A stretch of 64,000 nucleotides of DNA from Macrostomum hystrix. Taxonomy: Eukaryota > Platyhelminthes > Macrostomidae. Position numbers and translations under genes: made by a program. The DNA lies in assembly GCA_950097015.1 (NCBI GenBank), contig CATNEN010000033.1:4385501-4449500 (forward strand). The letters run 5' to 3'. Positions 32,319 to 46,600 of the stretch are shown here, piece after piece (position 1 is the first letter of the stretch; every line of letters begins with the position of its first letter). The notes beneath the pieces are model-generated. The model ran no database searches. It was given only the letters and a program-made list of their open reading frames with translations, and was not told the DNA's origin.

Positions 32319-33953
32319 GCTTGAAATCTAGTTGACTAGTGTCCAAAAGTTATCAGCTCGTTATTCTTTACTCGACTCAACACTTAGGGAACCTGACACT
32401 CACCATGTGAGCATTATCGAGGAGTAGTGCTAAACAAAAGCGCTGCCTTAGGAACAAGAGTAACGATAGAAACTTCAGACAATGCTTCTGTGCATCAACT
32501 CGGCTGCAAAGTGCTTTTCAGCCAACTGAAAACAATAAATCCTGTTGCAGGGAGGACCAGCTTTTATTTTAGATTTTATAGCTATTTTCTTAGCAAAAAG
32601 TTTTTTTAACGCTGTTGTTGCTTTATTATTTCTAATCGATTATTAATTTATTCACAGTAGTGAATCACGGCGTCCAAATTAGTTTGCTCGTCTTTCTTTC
32701 GTATTTTGCCTAGTGAAACAGAGACAAGTCTGCGAATCGGCGACCTTGAACTGTGGAGGAAGGGGCCTTTCTGCCATTCGCTGACGTTCTGTGGTGGTCG
32801 CCTGTGACGCAGCCAGTTCTATTTTAAGAGATTGTTTTACTATTCGGTGTTGATCGGGATATTAAGCCTAGCTTGGCGTGCATAATCTGCTTAGATCTAT
32901 ATGCTGACTGACCATCTCTGCCATGCTCAGCACTATAAATGCTCGAGCTGAAGGCAGCAGTTCCTGTTTAGGTACTTATAGTTGAGTACCTGATCACAGA
33001 CGCCACATGCGCGCGATCGTTCCTAATTATAATGTATCTGTATTATATGCGTCTACAAGGATAACAAATCCATTTATGTCCTCAAAGAAAAAAATTTATT
33101 GTACGAGTAATTTAATTGAGAAATTTTGGAATTACGCAAGGCAAATCATAGATGAAAGCACTACTTTAAGTAGAATAAATAGCCCCCAGTATCTGAAACT
33201 TCCACTCACGTAAGTCGCTCAAGACACATTATATGTACTGATTAGATATAAGCTGCCGAAATTTCCAAAGCTTGCATTACTAATTTTTGGCATTATTCCG
33301 AACAATATATTCTTTTCAAACAGACAAAACTTTAAAGACTTAACTTTTCTATCCGCAGATAAGTCGTGTATATCGAATATATTTAACCAGAAAATCAGCT
33401 ACATTTGTTATAACTGTAAAAGTTCTAGTTTCAAATTCGGCATTATTTCTTGTTTATTCTAACTTTCTTCCTGTGTCGCATTATTAAGTTTTAATTTCCA
33501 GGCTATTATTATCCGAAGATTATTATACATTTACACTTATTACGAGAAGAAAGTTGTGTGATATCTTAAGGGTTTATTCTTTACATTCCCTTTAAGTCTA
33601 AAAATGCATGATACTTTTAATAGTAGCTGCTAGCTAGTACCTACCTAGTACTAGATTTGATAGGTGGTATGTTTTCCTATCAATCATTTTCAGTCACAAG
33701 ACAAGTTATATTTTAGTGAATAGGAGCCTTGCACTAGCTTATACTAATGATAAAGAAATATTTTTAAGCAACGAATTTACAAAGTTAGTACTAGTCTCTA
33801 TTATTAATATATCTATTGAAAGCTAATTAATGGCATTTTGGCATATAGCACAATAGATGCATACAGCTAAGTAGCAAACAAGTTAGACCAGAATAGACAT
33901 TTCAAAGCTTTAATCTAGAATCCAGTTATTATAACCAAAAATTAGTACCATAT
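32319..33953. other. Gene-poor AT-rich DNA
   Basis: No coding region, RNA gene or array recognised on either strand. Confidence 0.45.
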
Positions 33954-33962
33954 TTGTAAATA

Positions 33963-34882
33963 CGCCGTGACTAGGGACACGGCGGCCGTGTCTCTAACTC
34001 TGTGCCTAGGGACACGGCTGCCGTGTCCCTAGTTATCGACCACTCCGTGCCTAGAGCCACGGCGGCCGTGTCTCCAGCTTTGTGGACTTAGGCACGGCCG
34101 CCGTGTCCCCAGCTCTGTGTATAGGGACACGGCGGCCGTATCCCTAGTTATTGACCACTCCGTGCCTAGAGTCATTTTTCCTTGGCTAGGCAGGCGACCT
34201 ACTGTATATATGTCACTTAACTAGTGACAAGGTAACGATAACTAGTACAAGGTCCCTACTTCAAAGTATGCTTTGAAGTATGCAATTGAGTGGATATCAA
34301 TCGTACATGTACGACACTGATACCATGTACCACTAATATAGACATATAGTGCATGTAGTAGACATGTTCAGTTTAGTATACTGCATGGTGGTACACCGTT
34401 ACATGTATGTCATTGTTTTTAACACTTACTGAAGCTACCAGCAAGAAGTGCCAACTTATGACCACTTATTGAAATTGCAAGAAGACCAAGTATAAACAAA
34501 AAAAATGCTATACGCATCGAAAGAAACATTATTAAGACCCGAAGACGAACTCAGGTCCACTTGCAAGCTTTGGTGTTTGCATTGTTAACCCAACTGCAGT
34601 AGTGTGTCTGCAGTAACGGGCATTTCCAATATAGTTTATTTAAAGCCCATTATTACAACCGCCGTCGCCGTGGCTCTAGGCACGGAGTGGTCGATAACTA
34701 AGGACACGGCAGCCGTGTCCCTATACACAGAGCTGGGGACACGGCGGCCGTGCCTAAGTCCACAAAGCTGGAGACACGGCCGCCGTGGCTCTAGGCACGG
34801 AGTGGTCGATAACTAGGGACACGGCAGCCGTGTCCCTAGGCACAGAGTTAGAGACACGGCCGCCGTGTCCCTAGTCACGGCG
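33963..34882. mobile_element. Foldback-type non-autonomous DNA transposon with 9-bp target duplication
   Basis: A 920-bp element with terminal inverted repeats of about 208 bp (33963-34171 and 34673-34882) that begin CGCCGTGACTAGGGACACGG and are nearly identical. It is flanked by perfect direct repeats TTGTAAATA at 33954-33962 and 34883-34891. Each arm contains several short palindromes of the GGACACGGCNGCCGTGTCC type, so it folds at two levels. The AT-rich middle (about 500 bp) encodes nothing. A 9-bp duplication suggests mobilisation by a Mutator-like or Foldback-type transposase. Confidence 0.92.
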
Positions 34883-34914
34883 TTGTAAATAAACATGCTA
34901 AAGTACATAGGTTA

Positions 34915-35557
34915 GGGTAATGTATCATCAACCAAACAAGAATATGCATTTTTTTAACTTCAAACCTAAGCTACAGATTTTCTATTTAAGATATCATGAT
35001 AAATCAAAAGCCAAGTTATAGAAAACTGTTTTGTCTTTCTAAATAGTATCTGCTTTTGCAATTTCGTCAAATAGAAAAAAAGTTGTTCATGTTTTTCATC
35101 TAAAACCAAACGATGATTTTCATGTATCTTCAAACCAAACAGAGAATTTGATGTTCGGTTTTAAAATTTGAGTGAGTGGTTTAATCTTATTTTAATGAGT
35201 GATCTATCATGAATTATGTCATTTGAAAGCATTTTTCATGCTCTATAAATAACTACATTTATGGTAATTTAATTGGAAAGCAACCACATACAATCTTAGT
35301 CTAAAGTACATGCTGAAAAAATGTTGTCAAAAAGTATGCTTTTGTGATAAAAATTTCTACTGAAACATTCATATCTTTCTTTCCTTGTAATGCTTCATTG
35401 CATGTCATGCCTTAGCTTGTAAATAATTTCATTGACATTCAAAATAGTTGTTCTGTGAAATACAATAGCTTGTTTCTGTCTTGCACAAGACCAAGGAAGG
35501 AGTCAAAATTCTTGTTCGGTTTTGAAGATACACTGTTCGATTGATGATACATTACCC
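34915..35557. mobile_element. TA-flanked MITE (Tc1/mariner-like)
   Basis: A 643-bp AT-rich element with 17-bp identical ends GGGTAATGTATCATCAA in inverted orientation, flanked on both sides by TA. Inner subterminal copies of AAACCRAACA-like motifs extend the symmetry. No ORF. It lies 23 bp from the foldback element's target duplication. Confidence 0.85.
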
Positions 35558-35559
35558 TA

Positions 35560-37375
35560 GTCTTAAGGTTAAGGCTTAAATGTTGGGCCTTAAATGTAAG
35601 AAAGCTTTATTCTTTAAAGTAATTTCAAAATCTATACTATAGGGGCCTAAGCTTTCTGATAACAGCATTGAAAATTGTACTTTTCAGTAGCTAGCCATTT
35701 CTAATTAGTTAGCAATTTATCCCCACTTAGTATTGTGTGCATATATACATGTGCCTATGAAATATGAAGGCATCTAGATTCTAGATAAACTTATTTTTTT
35801 GCCAGGGGTTATCTATCTGGTAACCAGGAAAATAAAAGGCCAGGTTATTTGTCCAGTTACTGACAAATTTATGGATTATGTATTTGAACTTCTAACAGTT
35901 ACTAGGCTAGTCACATATTAATAGGCATAGGCATAATAAATGAATATTATTAACATGGCATTTCACACATAGCAGTATGTCTATGCACTAACTAAGTAAT
36001 CACATGTATAAGCATGTGTATATATGGACACATAATTGTGCATATGTACAAAGTAGGAAATGTGTGCCATGCCACAAAGCATGCCTTTGTGTATGTGCAC
36101 TTACATCACAAAGTAAGTGGACACATTATCAGACCAATAGGCCTAACATGGTTCACTATTCATCCAATAAGTATTGATTATAAATGCTATTTATATATTT
36201 TTTTCTTAGCCCTTGGCATGCATGGAAATGAAAACATGCTCAATATATTTATTTGAGTATGTATGATAGTTTTCATATTGTCCCCCTTTTGCTCTAATGA
36301 GATTTATAGAAAGGCTATGAGGGCAAAAAATCCAAAACTGGGTACTGGGTAATTGATAGTATTTTCTTTATAACATGTTGTTACTGTTTATATATATATA
36401 AATTTTGGGTGGCTATTGAGTAACTAAAATGAGACTGTGACTAGGAGCTGGGTATATATATATATATATATAATTATTATTTAACTAAACCTTACCACCC
36501 CTAATCCCCACAAATTCCCATTCTTACTCTCCATCTGCGAATTTAGTTTTTTCTCCAAATAAAGGGCAAAACTTTCTGCACATTTTTGTGTACATACAAT
36601 TTAAATCAGCTTGATAATTTAGAAATTAACTTAGTTTGTTTGTAACTAAAAATGTAAGTTTGTAACACAAACTTAGTTTGTTAGTTTGTAACACAAAAGG
36701 AACAGTGTACATATAAAATAATTTATAAATAGATTCACTAAAATTCAATATAATTCATGCACACTGAGGTGAGGATGCATACTCTTTCTCATATTCTCAA
36801 CTCAACTCTCTACTCTTATCTTCTTTCTACTCTACTTTCAACTCTCCTCTACTCTCCTTAGCTTTACTCTTTGCTCTACTCTTCTCTCATCTCTACTCTC
36901 CTCTCAACTCTTCTATTCTCTCCTTTTCTCTCTCAATTTATAAGAATTCCATGTTTTCCCCAGTTTCCAGTTTCTTTCTGAGATCTAGATCCATGACATA
37001 AATGACAAATCTGCCTTATTTTCTAAATAGTTGGCTCATTACCTAGTGAGAATTCAATCTTTGACTGTGCCAGGTACCATGTAATTAGGCTAAAACCAAA
37101 CCAAACAACAAAAAAATACATTTTACATTTACATTTACATTTAAAATTTAGTGGTCATATCCCATATTAAGGGGCTTAGTTTATATGCATATTAAAAGGC
37201 AAATTAGTTTGGGGCAAAGTCAATAAAATTGTGTCATGTAAGCTTGAAGCATTTTTCTAGATATTCCCACTTGAGACAACTACCAATGTGCTGGTTTGAG
37301 CTTTTATAAGTAGCATTGTAACAAAAATATGGTGTGTGCACTTGGAGATTACTTTTTTTCTATGTTTCTGGTTTA
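35560..37375. other. Gene-poor AT-rich DNA
   Basis: TA microsatellites near 36390 and 36455. A pyrimidine-rich CTCTA-type simple-sequence tract lies at about 36780-36945. No gene recognised. Confidence 0.45.
36780..36945. repeat. Degenerate CTCTA simple-sequence tract
   Basis: Irregular runs of ACTCT, CTACTCTC and TTCTACT with almost no purine other than A. Simple-sequence DNA rather than a phased minisatellite. Confidence 0.75.
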
Positions 37376-37545
37376 AAATAGTAGTTAGAGCTTTGCTTCA
37401 AAGGTTATGAGTTTGAATCTCAACCCAGTGAAACAGTTTTTGTCCTATAGCTAGACAAATAATTCCCTAGTGCTTCAGTTTCAGGGAATTCGGGATAGTA
37501 ATTTAGGTGGGTGCTGTGCTTCCCTTGTCCATGGACTAAACAGCG
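37376..37545 (+). mobile_element. SINE family A, diverged copy
   Basis: Head AATAGTAGTTAGAGC (A box) and TATGAGTTTGAATCTCA (degraded B box). Then CTAGACAAATAATTCCC in place of the CAAGACACTTAA block, and the tail GTCCATGGACTAAACAGCG. It lies 150 bp upstream of the beta-catenin start. Confidence 0.7.
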
Positions 37546-37695
37546 TACACTGTTGTTGCAAACGCATAGGAAAATGCCTCAATCGAATTTGTACTAAAGC
37601 GCTGCTGCTTTTCTGAGGTGCACAGTCAGAATGCTAATATAAATCAAGTCGACAAAACATTTTGCAGCACCATTAATAATTAATTAACCAGAAGC

Positions 37696-40600
37696 ATGGC
37701 ATCTTACGAGGTCCGCCAGTACACCACCACCACGAAAACCACAACCAAGTCTACGCGCCAGCGTGACGATGCGTTGGAGCGCAGCCTAGAGCTGCCCTGG
37801 TCAGACCAGCAAGACGGCCAGCAGCAGTTGGATACTCAGCAGCGCAGTCGCACCCTGGACTCTATGAGTCAGCGGCTTCACCAGACCCGAGCTGGCCGCA
37901 TTCGTGACGCTCTGTTCCCAGAGACGGCCGAGTCCGCCCTGGCCGGCGACGCCACCCTGGGCCGCATGACCCTCACCGGCGCCAGCGAGCAGGTCACGGC
38001 CGTGCAGCGCCTGGCCGAGCCGGCCCGCACCCTCAAGACCGCCGTGGTGAACGTCATCAACTATCAGGAGGACGCCGACGTTGCCACCCACGCCTCTGTC
38101 GAGCTGTGCCGACTGATGCGGGACAGCGATCCGACTGTCTCCATGCGGGCCGCCACTCTCATTCTGCTGCTGTGCAAGAAGCAGGTGCGCCTCCGACCCT
38201 GGCTATCCGAATCCAATGCACAATGCACCGCAGTTATACACATTCTAGATCTAATGCGCCTCAGTTAATCCAAATCTGACCACTTTATTTACTCTTCGAA
38301 ATTTTCAATCACAGTTAATCTACTTCATTATTACTCCTCCACTTCACTAACCCACTGCCGTCACTGTTACTCTACTCCATTATTACTCCTCCACGTCACT
38401 AACCCACTGCCGTCACAGTTAATCTGTTCATTATTACTCCTCCACGTCACTAACCCACTGCCATCACAGTTAATCTGTTCCATTATTACTCCTCCACGTC
38501 ACTAACCCACTGCCATCACAGTTAATCTGTTCCATTATTACTCCTCCACGTCACTAATCCACTGCCGTCACTGTTAATCTACTCTAGTTCTCCAGTATTA
38601 CTCCTCCACATCGCTAATACACTGCCACTGACCGATTTCAAGCTCAATCCATATTAATTCGCACCCATTTCAGGCCTGCCGACTGGCTTTCGCCACCCAG
38701 ATGGACCTGATTGAATGCCTGCTGACCGCCGCGGCCCGGCCCGCCAATGCTGACATGCTGCGTACCTGCATTGGCGCCCTCTGCCATATCTGCCGCTCCG
38801 AGCAGGGCTGCCTGTGCATCTTCCAGTGCCGGGAGCGGGCCGTGCCCCTGCTAGTCCGCCTGCTGGGCCAGATTGACGACCGAATCCTGTTCTATTCTGT
38901 CACCTGCCTGCGCGCCATCCTCCTGTGCGTTGAGGAGGCCCGCGCCGAACTGCGCGCCTGCGACGGCGTTGCCATCATGACCCGCCTGCTGCGGCACACC
39001 GACATCCGCTTTCTAGCCCTGCTAGTCGACTGCCTCCAGTTGGTGGCCTTCGGTGAGAGCCTGATTATCACCGCTCTGATTCTCACGCCAGATTCTCACC
39101 CCAGATTCTCACCCCTCTGATTCTCACTCCCTCTGATTATCACCCCTCTGATTATCACCCCCACTGATTATCACCCCTCTGATTATCACCCCTCCGATTT
39201 TCACCCCTCTGATTATCACCCCTCTGATTATCACCCCTCCGATTTTCACCCCTCTGATTATCACCCTCTCTGATTCTCACCCCTCTGATTATCACTCCCT
39301 CTGATTCTCACTCCCTCTGATTCTCACTCCCACTGATTATCACCCCTCTGATTATCACCCCTCTGATTATCACCCCACTGATTATCACCCCTCTGATTAT
39401 CACCCCTCTGATTATCACCCCTCTGATTATCACCCCTCTGATTATCACCCCTCTGATTATCACCCTCTCTGATTCTCACCCCTCTGATTATCACTCCCTC
39501 TGATTCTCACCCTCTCTGATTCTCACCCTCTCTGATTCTCACCCCTCTGATTATCACTCCCTCTGATTCTCACCCTCTCTGATTCTCACTCTCTCTGATT
39601 CTCACCCTCTCTGATTCTCACCCCTCTGATTCTCACCCTCTCTGATTCTCACCCATCATATTCTCAAACCTGAACTCTCATCCTCTGGTTTCTAGCACTC
39701 AGTTTACACCGCTCAGTGTCTCACCCTGTTGATTATGCTCACCAGGCAACCAGGAGACGAAGCTGCTAATCCTAAAGTCTGGAGGCACGGTGGAGCTGGT
39801 TGACATTCTTCGCCGCGTCAACTATGAGAAGCTCCTGTTTGTGACCGCCCGCCTGCTCAAGGTGCTCTCCGTCTGTGCCAGCAACAAGCCGGTCATCATC
39901 GAGTCAGGCGGCATGAACGCCTTGGGCCGGCATTTGCGCTCGGACTCCGGCCGGCTGGTCATCAACGTGCTGTGGACTCTGCGCAACCTGAGCGATCAGG
40001 TGAATTAATCAAACAGTTTTTCTGCTTTTATTGCACTTTTTATTACGCTTATAATTCCCAACACCGCAGGCCTACCATCTGCGCGACATGGACCAGCTCC
40101 TGCGCGACCTGGTGGACCTTCTGGCCTCCCAGGACATGGACTATGTCACCTGCGCTGCCGGCATCCTGTGCAACCTCACCTGCTGGAATTCGCACAACAA
40201 GGCTGTCGTTACTGGCTCTAATGGCGCTGTGGCTCTCACGCAGACCCTGTGCGCCGCCCAGGACCGCGAGGAGGTCACCGAGCCTGTTGTGTGCGCGCTC
40301 AGGCACATCACCCACAAGCACGATCAGGTGAGCACCAATGTCCGCATTATTCCTTCCCAGATCTCCATTCTTAGAATCCATCCCTCCAGTACCTGAGGTT
40401 CGAATGCCACCGTCTCAGATCCCCAAATTAAGAGGCAGTATAAATAATAATAATAGCAGGAGGGCTGTCACACATCAGTTGGTGTCACTAGACCCGCAGC
40501 TAGCTAGCAGGCAATTCTGCCCATTTCGCTGAACCCTGAGCACACACGCACACAGATACTGGCACGCAGGCACACACTCACACAGGGTGTGTACATCTGC

Positions 40601-43600
40601 CCTGACTTTCTTGTCGTCAGGCAGTGTGCACTATCACTGTGCCTTGGGGGTTGGCCCTCATGGGCGTAAATAATTGCACGACAAACCCCAAGCCTTCTCT
40701 CCGCGGCTGCGCCTCAAACAAAAGTGGCCTCGCCGTGGAATCGAGCTCAGGGGCCTTAGCCCGAGAGGCAAACGAATTAAACCGCTCTGCCACCGACCCT
40801 CCAAAGTCATCCAACATCCTCGAATTAAGAGGCCATTCTTCCATATTCAAGATTAAGAGACCACCCTCTTCCAGATTTGCAAATTAAGATTCCATCCTCT
40901 TCCCACATTGAGAGGCTATCCTCCAGGATCCCCAGACACACCCCAATCCGAGCTATTTAGTTTATGTTACTAGCAAGTTTTGCCCCCCTTCGGGGAGCAG
41001 AAATACTTTTAATTCGTCTAGTATATACTTTTTAGCAGCTGAATTTACAGCTTTTTAAAGCTACAATAAACCCCCAGTTGACAATGATCCCCCAGTTGAC
41101 AATGATCCCCCAGTTGACAATGATCACCCAGTTGATGATGATCCCCCAGTTGATGATGATCCCCCAGTTGAAAATGATCCTCCAGTTGACAATGATCCCC
41201 CAGTTGACAATGATCCCACAGTTGACAATGATCCCCCAGTTGACAAAGATCACCCAGTTGATGATGATCCCCCAGTTGACAATGATCCCCCAGTTGACAA
41301 TGATCCCCCAGTTGACAATGATCCCCCAGTTAACAAAGATCCCCCAGTTCACAATGATCCCCCAGTTGATGAAGTCTCCCAATTGATGATGATCCCCAGT
41401 TAACAATGTTCCTCCATTTGACAATGTTCCCCCAGTTGACAATGATCCCCCAGTTGATGATGATCACCCAGTTGACAATGATCCCCCAGTTGACAATGAT
41501 CCCCCAGTTGACAACGATCCCCCAGTTGACAATGATCCCCCAGTTGACAATGATCCCCCAGTTGACAATGATCCCCCAGTTGACAATGATCCCCCAGTCG
41601 ACAATTATCCCCCAGTTTACCATGATCCCCCAGTTCACCATGATCCCTATTTTGATGATGACTCCCCAGTTGACGTTGATTTTTCAAACGCTGGGTTAGC
41701 CAAGATTCAAACTCAGGTTTCGCCATGTTTTAAACCCTGGTGGGCTATGATTCAAACTCTCGTTTTGCCATGATTCAGACTCTGGTTGGCTTTGATTCAA
41801 ACTCTGGTTTAGCCAAGATTCAAACTCTGGTTGGCTATGATTCAAACTCTGGTTTAGCCATGATTCAAACGCTGGGTTAGCCATGATTGAAACTCGGTTT
41901 TTGCCATGATTCAAACTCTGGTTTAGCCAAGATTCAAACTCTGGTTGGCTATGATTCAAAGTCTGGTTTAGCCATGATTCAAACTCTGGTTTAGCCATGA
42001 TTCAAACTCTGGTTTAGCCATGATTCAGACTCTGGTTTAGCCATGATTCAAACTCTGGTGTAGCCAATATTCAAACTCTGGTTTAGCCATGATTCAAACT
42101 CTAGTTTAGCCATGCTGATGATGATGGTTTAGCCATGATTCAAACTCTAGTTTAGCCATGATTCAGACTCTAGTTTAGCCATGATTCAAACTCTGGTGTA
42201 GCCAATATTCAAACTCTGGTTTAGCCATGATTCAAACTCTAGTTTAGCCATGCTGATGATGATGGTTTAGCCATGATTCAAACTCTGGTTTAGCCATGAT
42301 TCAGACTCTGGTTTAGCCATGATTCAGACTCTAGTTTAGCCATGATTCAGACTCTAGTTTAGCCATGATTCAGACTCTGGTTTAGCCATGATTCAGACTC
42401 TAGTTTAGCCATGATTCAGACGCTGGTTTAGCCATGATTCAGACGCTGGTTTAGCCATGATTGAAACTCTGGTTTTGCCATGATTCAGACGCTGGTTTAG
42501 CCATGATTCAAACTCTGGTTTAGCCATGATTCAGACTCTGGTTTAGCCATGATTCAAACTCTGGTGTAGCCAATATTCAAACTCTGGTTTAGCCATGATT
42601 CAAACTCTGGTGTAGCCAATATTCAAACTCTGGTTTAGCCATGATTCAAACTCTGGTGTAGCCAATATTCAAACTCTGGTTTAGCCATGATTCAAACTCT
42701 GGTTTTGCCATGATTCAGACGCTGGTTTAGCCATGATTCAAACTCTGGTTTAGCCATGATTCAGACTCTGGTTTAGCCATGATTCAAACTCTGGTGTAGC
42801 CAATATTCAAACTCTGGTTTAGCCATGATTCAAACTCTGGTTTAGCCATGATTCAGACGCTGGTTTAGCCATGATTCAGACGCTGGTTTAGCCATGATAG
42901 AAACTCTGGTTTAGCCATGATTCAAACTCTGGTTTAGCCATGATTCAGACTCTGGTTTAGCCATGATTCAGACTCTAGTTTAGCCATGATTCAGACTCTA
43001 GTTTAGCCATGATTCAGACTCTGGTTTAGCCATGATTCAGACTCTAGTTTAGCCATGATTCAGACTCTAGTTTAGCCATGATTCAGACTCTGGTTTAGCC
43101 ATGATTCAGACTCTAGTTTAGCCATGATTCAGACTCTAGTTTAGCCATGATTCAGACTCTGGTTTAGCCATGATTCAGACTCTAGTTTAGCCATGATTCA
43201 GACTCTAGTTTAGCCATGATTCAGACTCTAGTTTAGCCATGATTCAGACTCTGGTTTAGCCATGATTCAGACTCTATTTTAGCCATGATTCAGACTCTAG
43301 TTTAGCCATGATTCAGACGCTGGTTTAGCCATGATTCAGACGCTGGTTTAGCCATGATTGAAACTCTGGTTTTGCCATGATTCAGACGCTGGTTTAGCCA
43401 TGATTCAAACTCTGGTTTAGCCATGATTCAGACTCTGGTTTAGCCATGATTCAGACTCTAGTTTAGCCATGATTCAGACTCTAGTTTAGCCATGATTCAG
43501 ACTCTGGTTTTGCCATGATTCAGACTCTAGTTTAGCCATGATTCAGACTCTAGTTTAGCCATGATTCAGACTCTGGTTTAGCCATGATTCAGACTCTAGT

Positions 43601-46600
43601 TTAGCCATGATTCAGACTCTGGTTTAGCCATGATTCAGACTCTATTTTAGCCATGATTCAGACTCTAGTTTAGCCATGATTCAGACGCTGGTTTAGCCAT
43701 GATTCAGACGCTGGTTTAGCCATGATTGAAACTCTGGTTTTGCCATGATTCAGACGCTGGTTTAGCCATGATTGAAACTCTAGTTTAGCCATGATTCAGA
43801 CTCTAGTTTAGCCATGATTCAGACTCTGGTTTAGCCATGATTCAGACTCTAGTTTAGCCATGATTCAGACTCTGGTTTAGCCATGATTCAGACTCTAGTT
43901 TAGCCATGATTGAGACTCTAGTTTAGCCATGATTCAGACTCTGGTTTAGCCATGATTCAGACTCTAGTTTAGCCATGATTCAGACTCTGGTTTAGCCATG
44001 ATTCAGACTCTAGTTTAGCCATGATTCAGACTCTAGTTTAGCCATGATTCAGACTCTGGTTTAGCCATGATTCAGACGCTGGTTTAGCCATGATTCAAAC
44101 TCTGGTGTAGCCAATATTCAAACTCTGGTTTAGCCATGATTCAAACTCTGGTTTAGCCATGAATTAGACGCTGGTTTAGCCATGATTCAGACGCTGGTTT
44201 AGCCATGATTGAAACTCTGGTTTAGCCATGATTCAAACTCTGGTTTAGCCATGATTCAGACACTGGTTTAGCCATGATTCAGACTCTAGTTTAGCCATGA
44301 TTCAGACTCTAGTTTAGCCATGATTCAGACTCTGGTTTAGCCATGATTCAGACTCTAGTTTAGCCATGATTCAGACTCTAGTTTAGCCATGATTCAGACT
44401 CTGGTTTAGCCATGATTCAGACTCTAGTTTAGCCATGATTCAGACTCTAGTTTAGCCATGATTCAGACTCTGGTTTAGCCATGATTCAGACTCTAGTTTA
44501 GCCATGATTCAGACTCTGGTTTAGCCATGATTCAGACTCTAGTTTAGCCATGATTCAGACTCTGGTTTAGCCATGATTCAGACTCTATTTTAGCCATGAT
44601 TCAGACTCTAGTTTAGCCATGATTCAGACGCTGGTTTAGCCATGATTCAGACGCTGGTTTAGCCATGATTGAAACTCTGGTTTTGCCATGATTCAGACGC
44701 TGGTTTAGCCATGATTCAAACTCTGGTTTAGCCATGATTCAGACTCTGGTTTAGCCATGATTCAGACTCTAGTTTAGCCATGATTCAGACTCTAGTTTAG
44801 CCATGATTCAGACTCTGGTTTAGCCATGATTCAGACTCTAGTTTAGCCATGATTCAGACTCTAGTTTAGCCATGATTCAGACTCTGGTTTAGCCATGATT
44901 CAGACTCTAGTTTAGCCATGATTCAGACTCTGGTTTAGCCATGATTCAGACTCTAGTTTAGCCATGATTCAGACTCTAGTTTAGCCATGATTCAGACTCT
45001 GGTTTAGCCATGATTCAGACTCTAGTTTAGCCATGATTCAGACTCTAGTTTTGCCATGATTCAGACTCTGGTTTAGCCATGATTCAGACTCTATTTTTGC
45101 AATGATTCAAACTCAGGTGTGCTATGATTTATGATATTTTATTTACGAAATGAAAAAAATAAATTAAAATAGTCTTCAATCACTACTGGCTGAAAATTTG
45201 TCTAAAATGATTTGACGCAGTGCAGAATCGAACCCTAGCCTAGCCTATAACCTATTCCTAGTGCCTACACATCGGCTATTCCGACTGTTGGTTAGTGGGT
45301 GCAAAAATCAGCCTTATAAAATGAATTCTCAAAGTTCTGGCTTTGTACAATGAAGTGAGAAAATAGAGTACACTCAGTCTCGCGGTTGGTTGTGTACATT
45401 TATTTCCAATTTGTCTCCAGAGTGCAGGCTTCAAATTCAATCAGCTAGGGGTTGTTGCGCAATTTGACGATGCAATTCTAATTCAGCGGCAGTGAGTAAA
45501 ATTCTCAATAGGCCAAGATGGTTTGACCTTTGAAAAAATCATGTTTTTCGAATATTTAATCCCCTTGGCAATGGAATTAAGCTTAATAAAAATACGTGTA
45601 TAATTGTCCCCATATTTGGCATCTTTTGGTCAAGAAATGGTGAAAATCGGTTGAGCCGTTCGGGAGAAAATCAATTACAAGCAAGCAAGCAACCAAGCAA
45701 CCAAGCAACCATTTCATTTTTAGTATAGTGGAGCAAGCAAGCAAGATTTTCATTTTTAGTATATTAGACTAGCAAGTTTTGCCCCCTTCGGGGAGCAGAA
45801 ATACTTTTAATTCGTCTAGTATATACTTTTTAGCAGCTGAATTTACAGCTTTTTAAAGCTACAATGATCCCCCAGTTGACAATGATCCCCCAGTTGACAA
45901 TGATCCCCCAGTTGACAATGATCCCCCAGTTAACAAAGATCCCCCAGTTCACAATGATCCCCCAGTTGATGAAGTCTCCCCATTGATGATGATCCCCAGT
46001 TAACAATGTTCTTCCATTTGACAATGTTCCCCCAGTTGACAATGATCCCCAGTTGATGATGATCACCCAGTTGACAATGATCCCCCAGTTGAAAATGATC
46101 CCCCAGTTGACAATGATCCCCCATTTGACAATGATCCCCCAGTTGACAATGATCCCCCAGTTAACAAAGATCCCCCAGTTCACAATGATCCCCCAGTTGA
46201 TGAAGTCTCCCCATTGATGATGATCCCCAGTTAACAATGTTCCTCCATTTGACAATGTTCCCCCAGTTAACAATGATCCCCCAGTTGATGATGATCACCC
46301 AGTTGACAATGATCCCCCAGTTGACAATGATCCCCCAGTTGACAATGATCCCCCAGTTGACAATGATCCCCCAGTTGACAATGATCCCCCAGTTAATGAT
46401 GATCCCCCAGTTGAAAATGATCCCCCAGTTGACAATGATCCCCCAGTTGAGAATGATCCCCCAGTTGACAATGATCCCCCAGTTAACAAAGATCCCCCAG
46501 TTCACAATGATCCCCCAGTTGATGAAGTCTCCCCATTGATGATGATCCCTAGTTAACAATGTTCCTCCAGTTGACAATGTTCCCCCAGTTGACAATGATC

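Larger units (their letters stand above)
40969..45767. mobile_element. Composite repeat element, copy 1 (with internal arrays)
   Basis: Order of parts: a 95-bp left flank starting ACTAGCAAGTTTTGCCCCCC with a TTCG hairpin (CCCCTTCGGGG), an 18-bp array, a 23-bp array, and a 660-bp right flank ending in a CAAG/CAAC microsatellite and TTTAGTATATTAGA. The next copy begins directly after it. Flank, minisatellite core and microsatellite near the end resemble the layout of non-autonomous Helentron-like elements in insects and bivalves; this class assignment is inference. No transposase ORF. Confidence 0.6.

Noticed and set aside
34604-34816. Short ORF in the foldback element
   Set aside because: It lies mainly within the right inverted repeat and has no transposase features.
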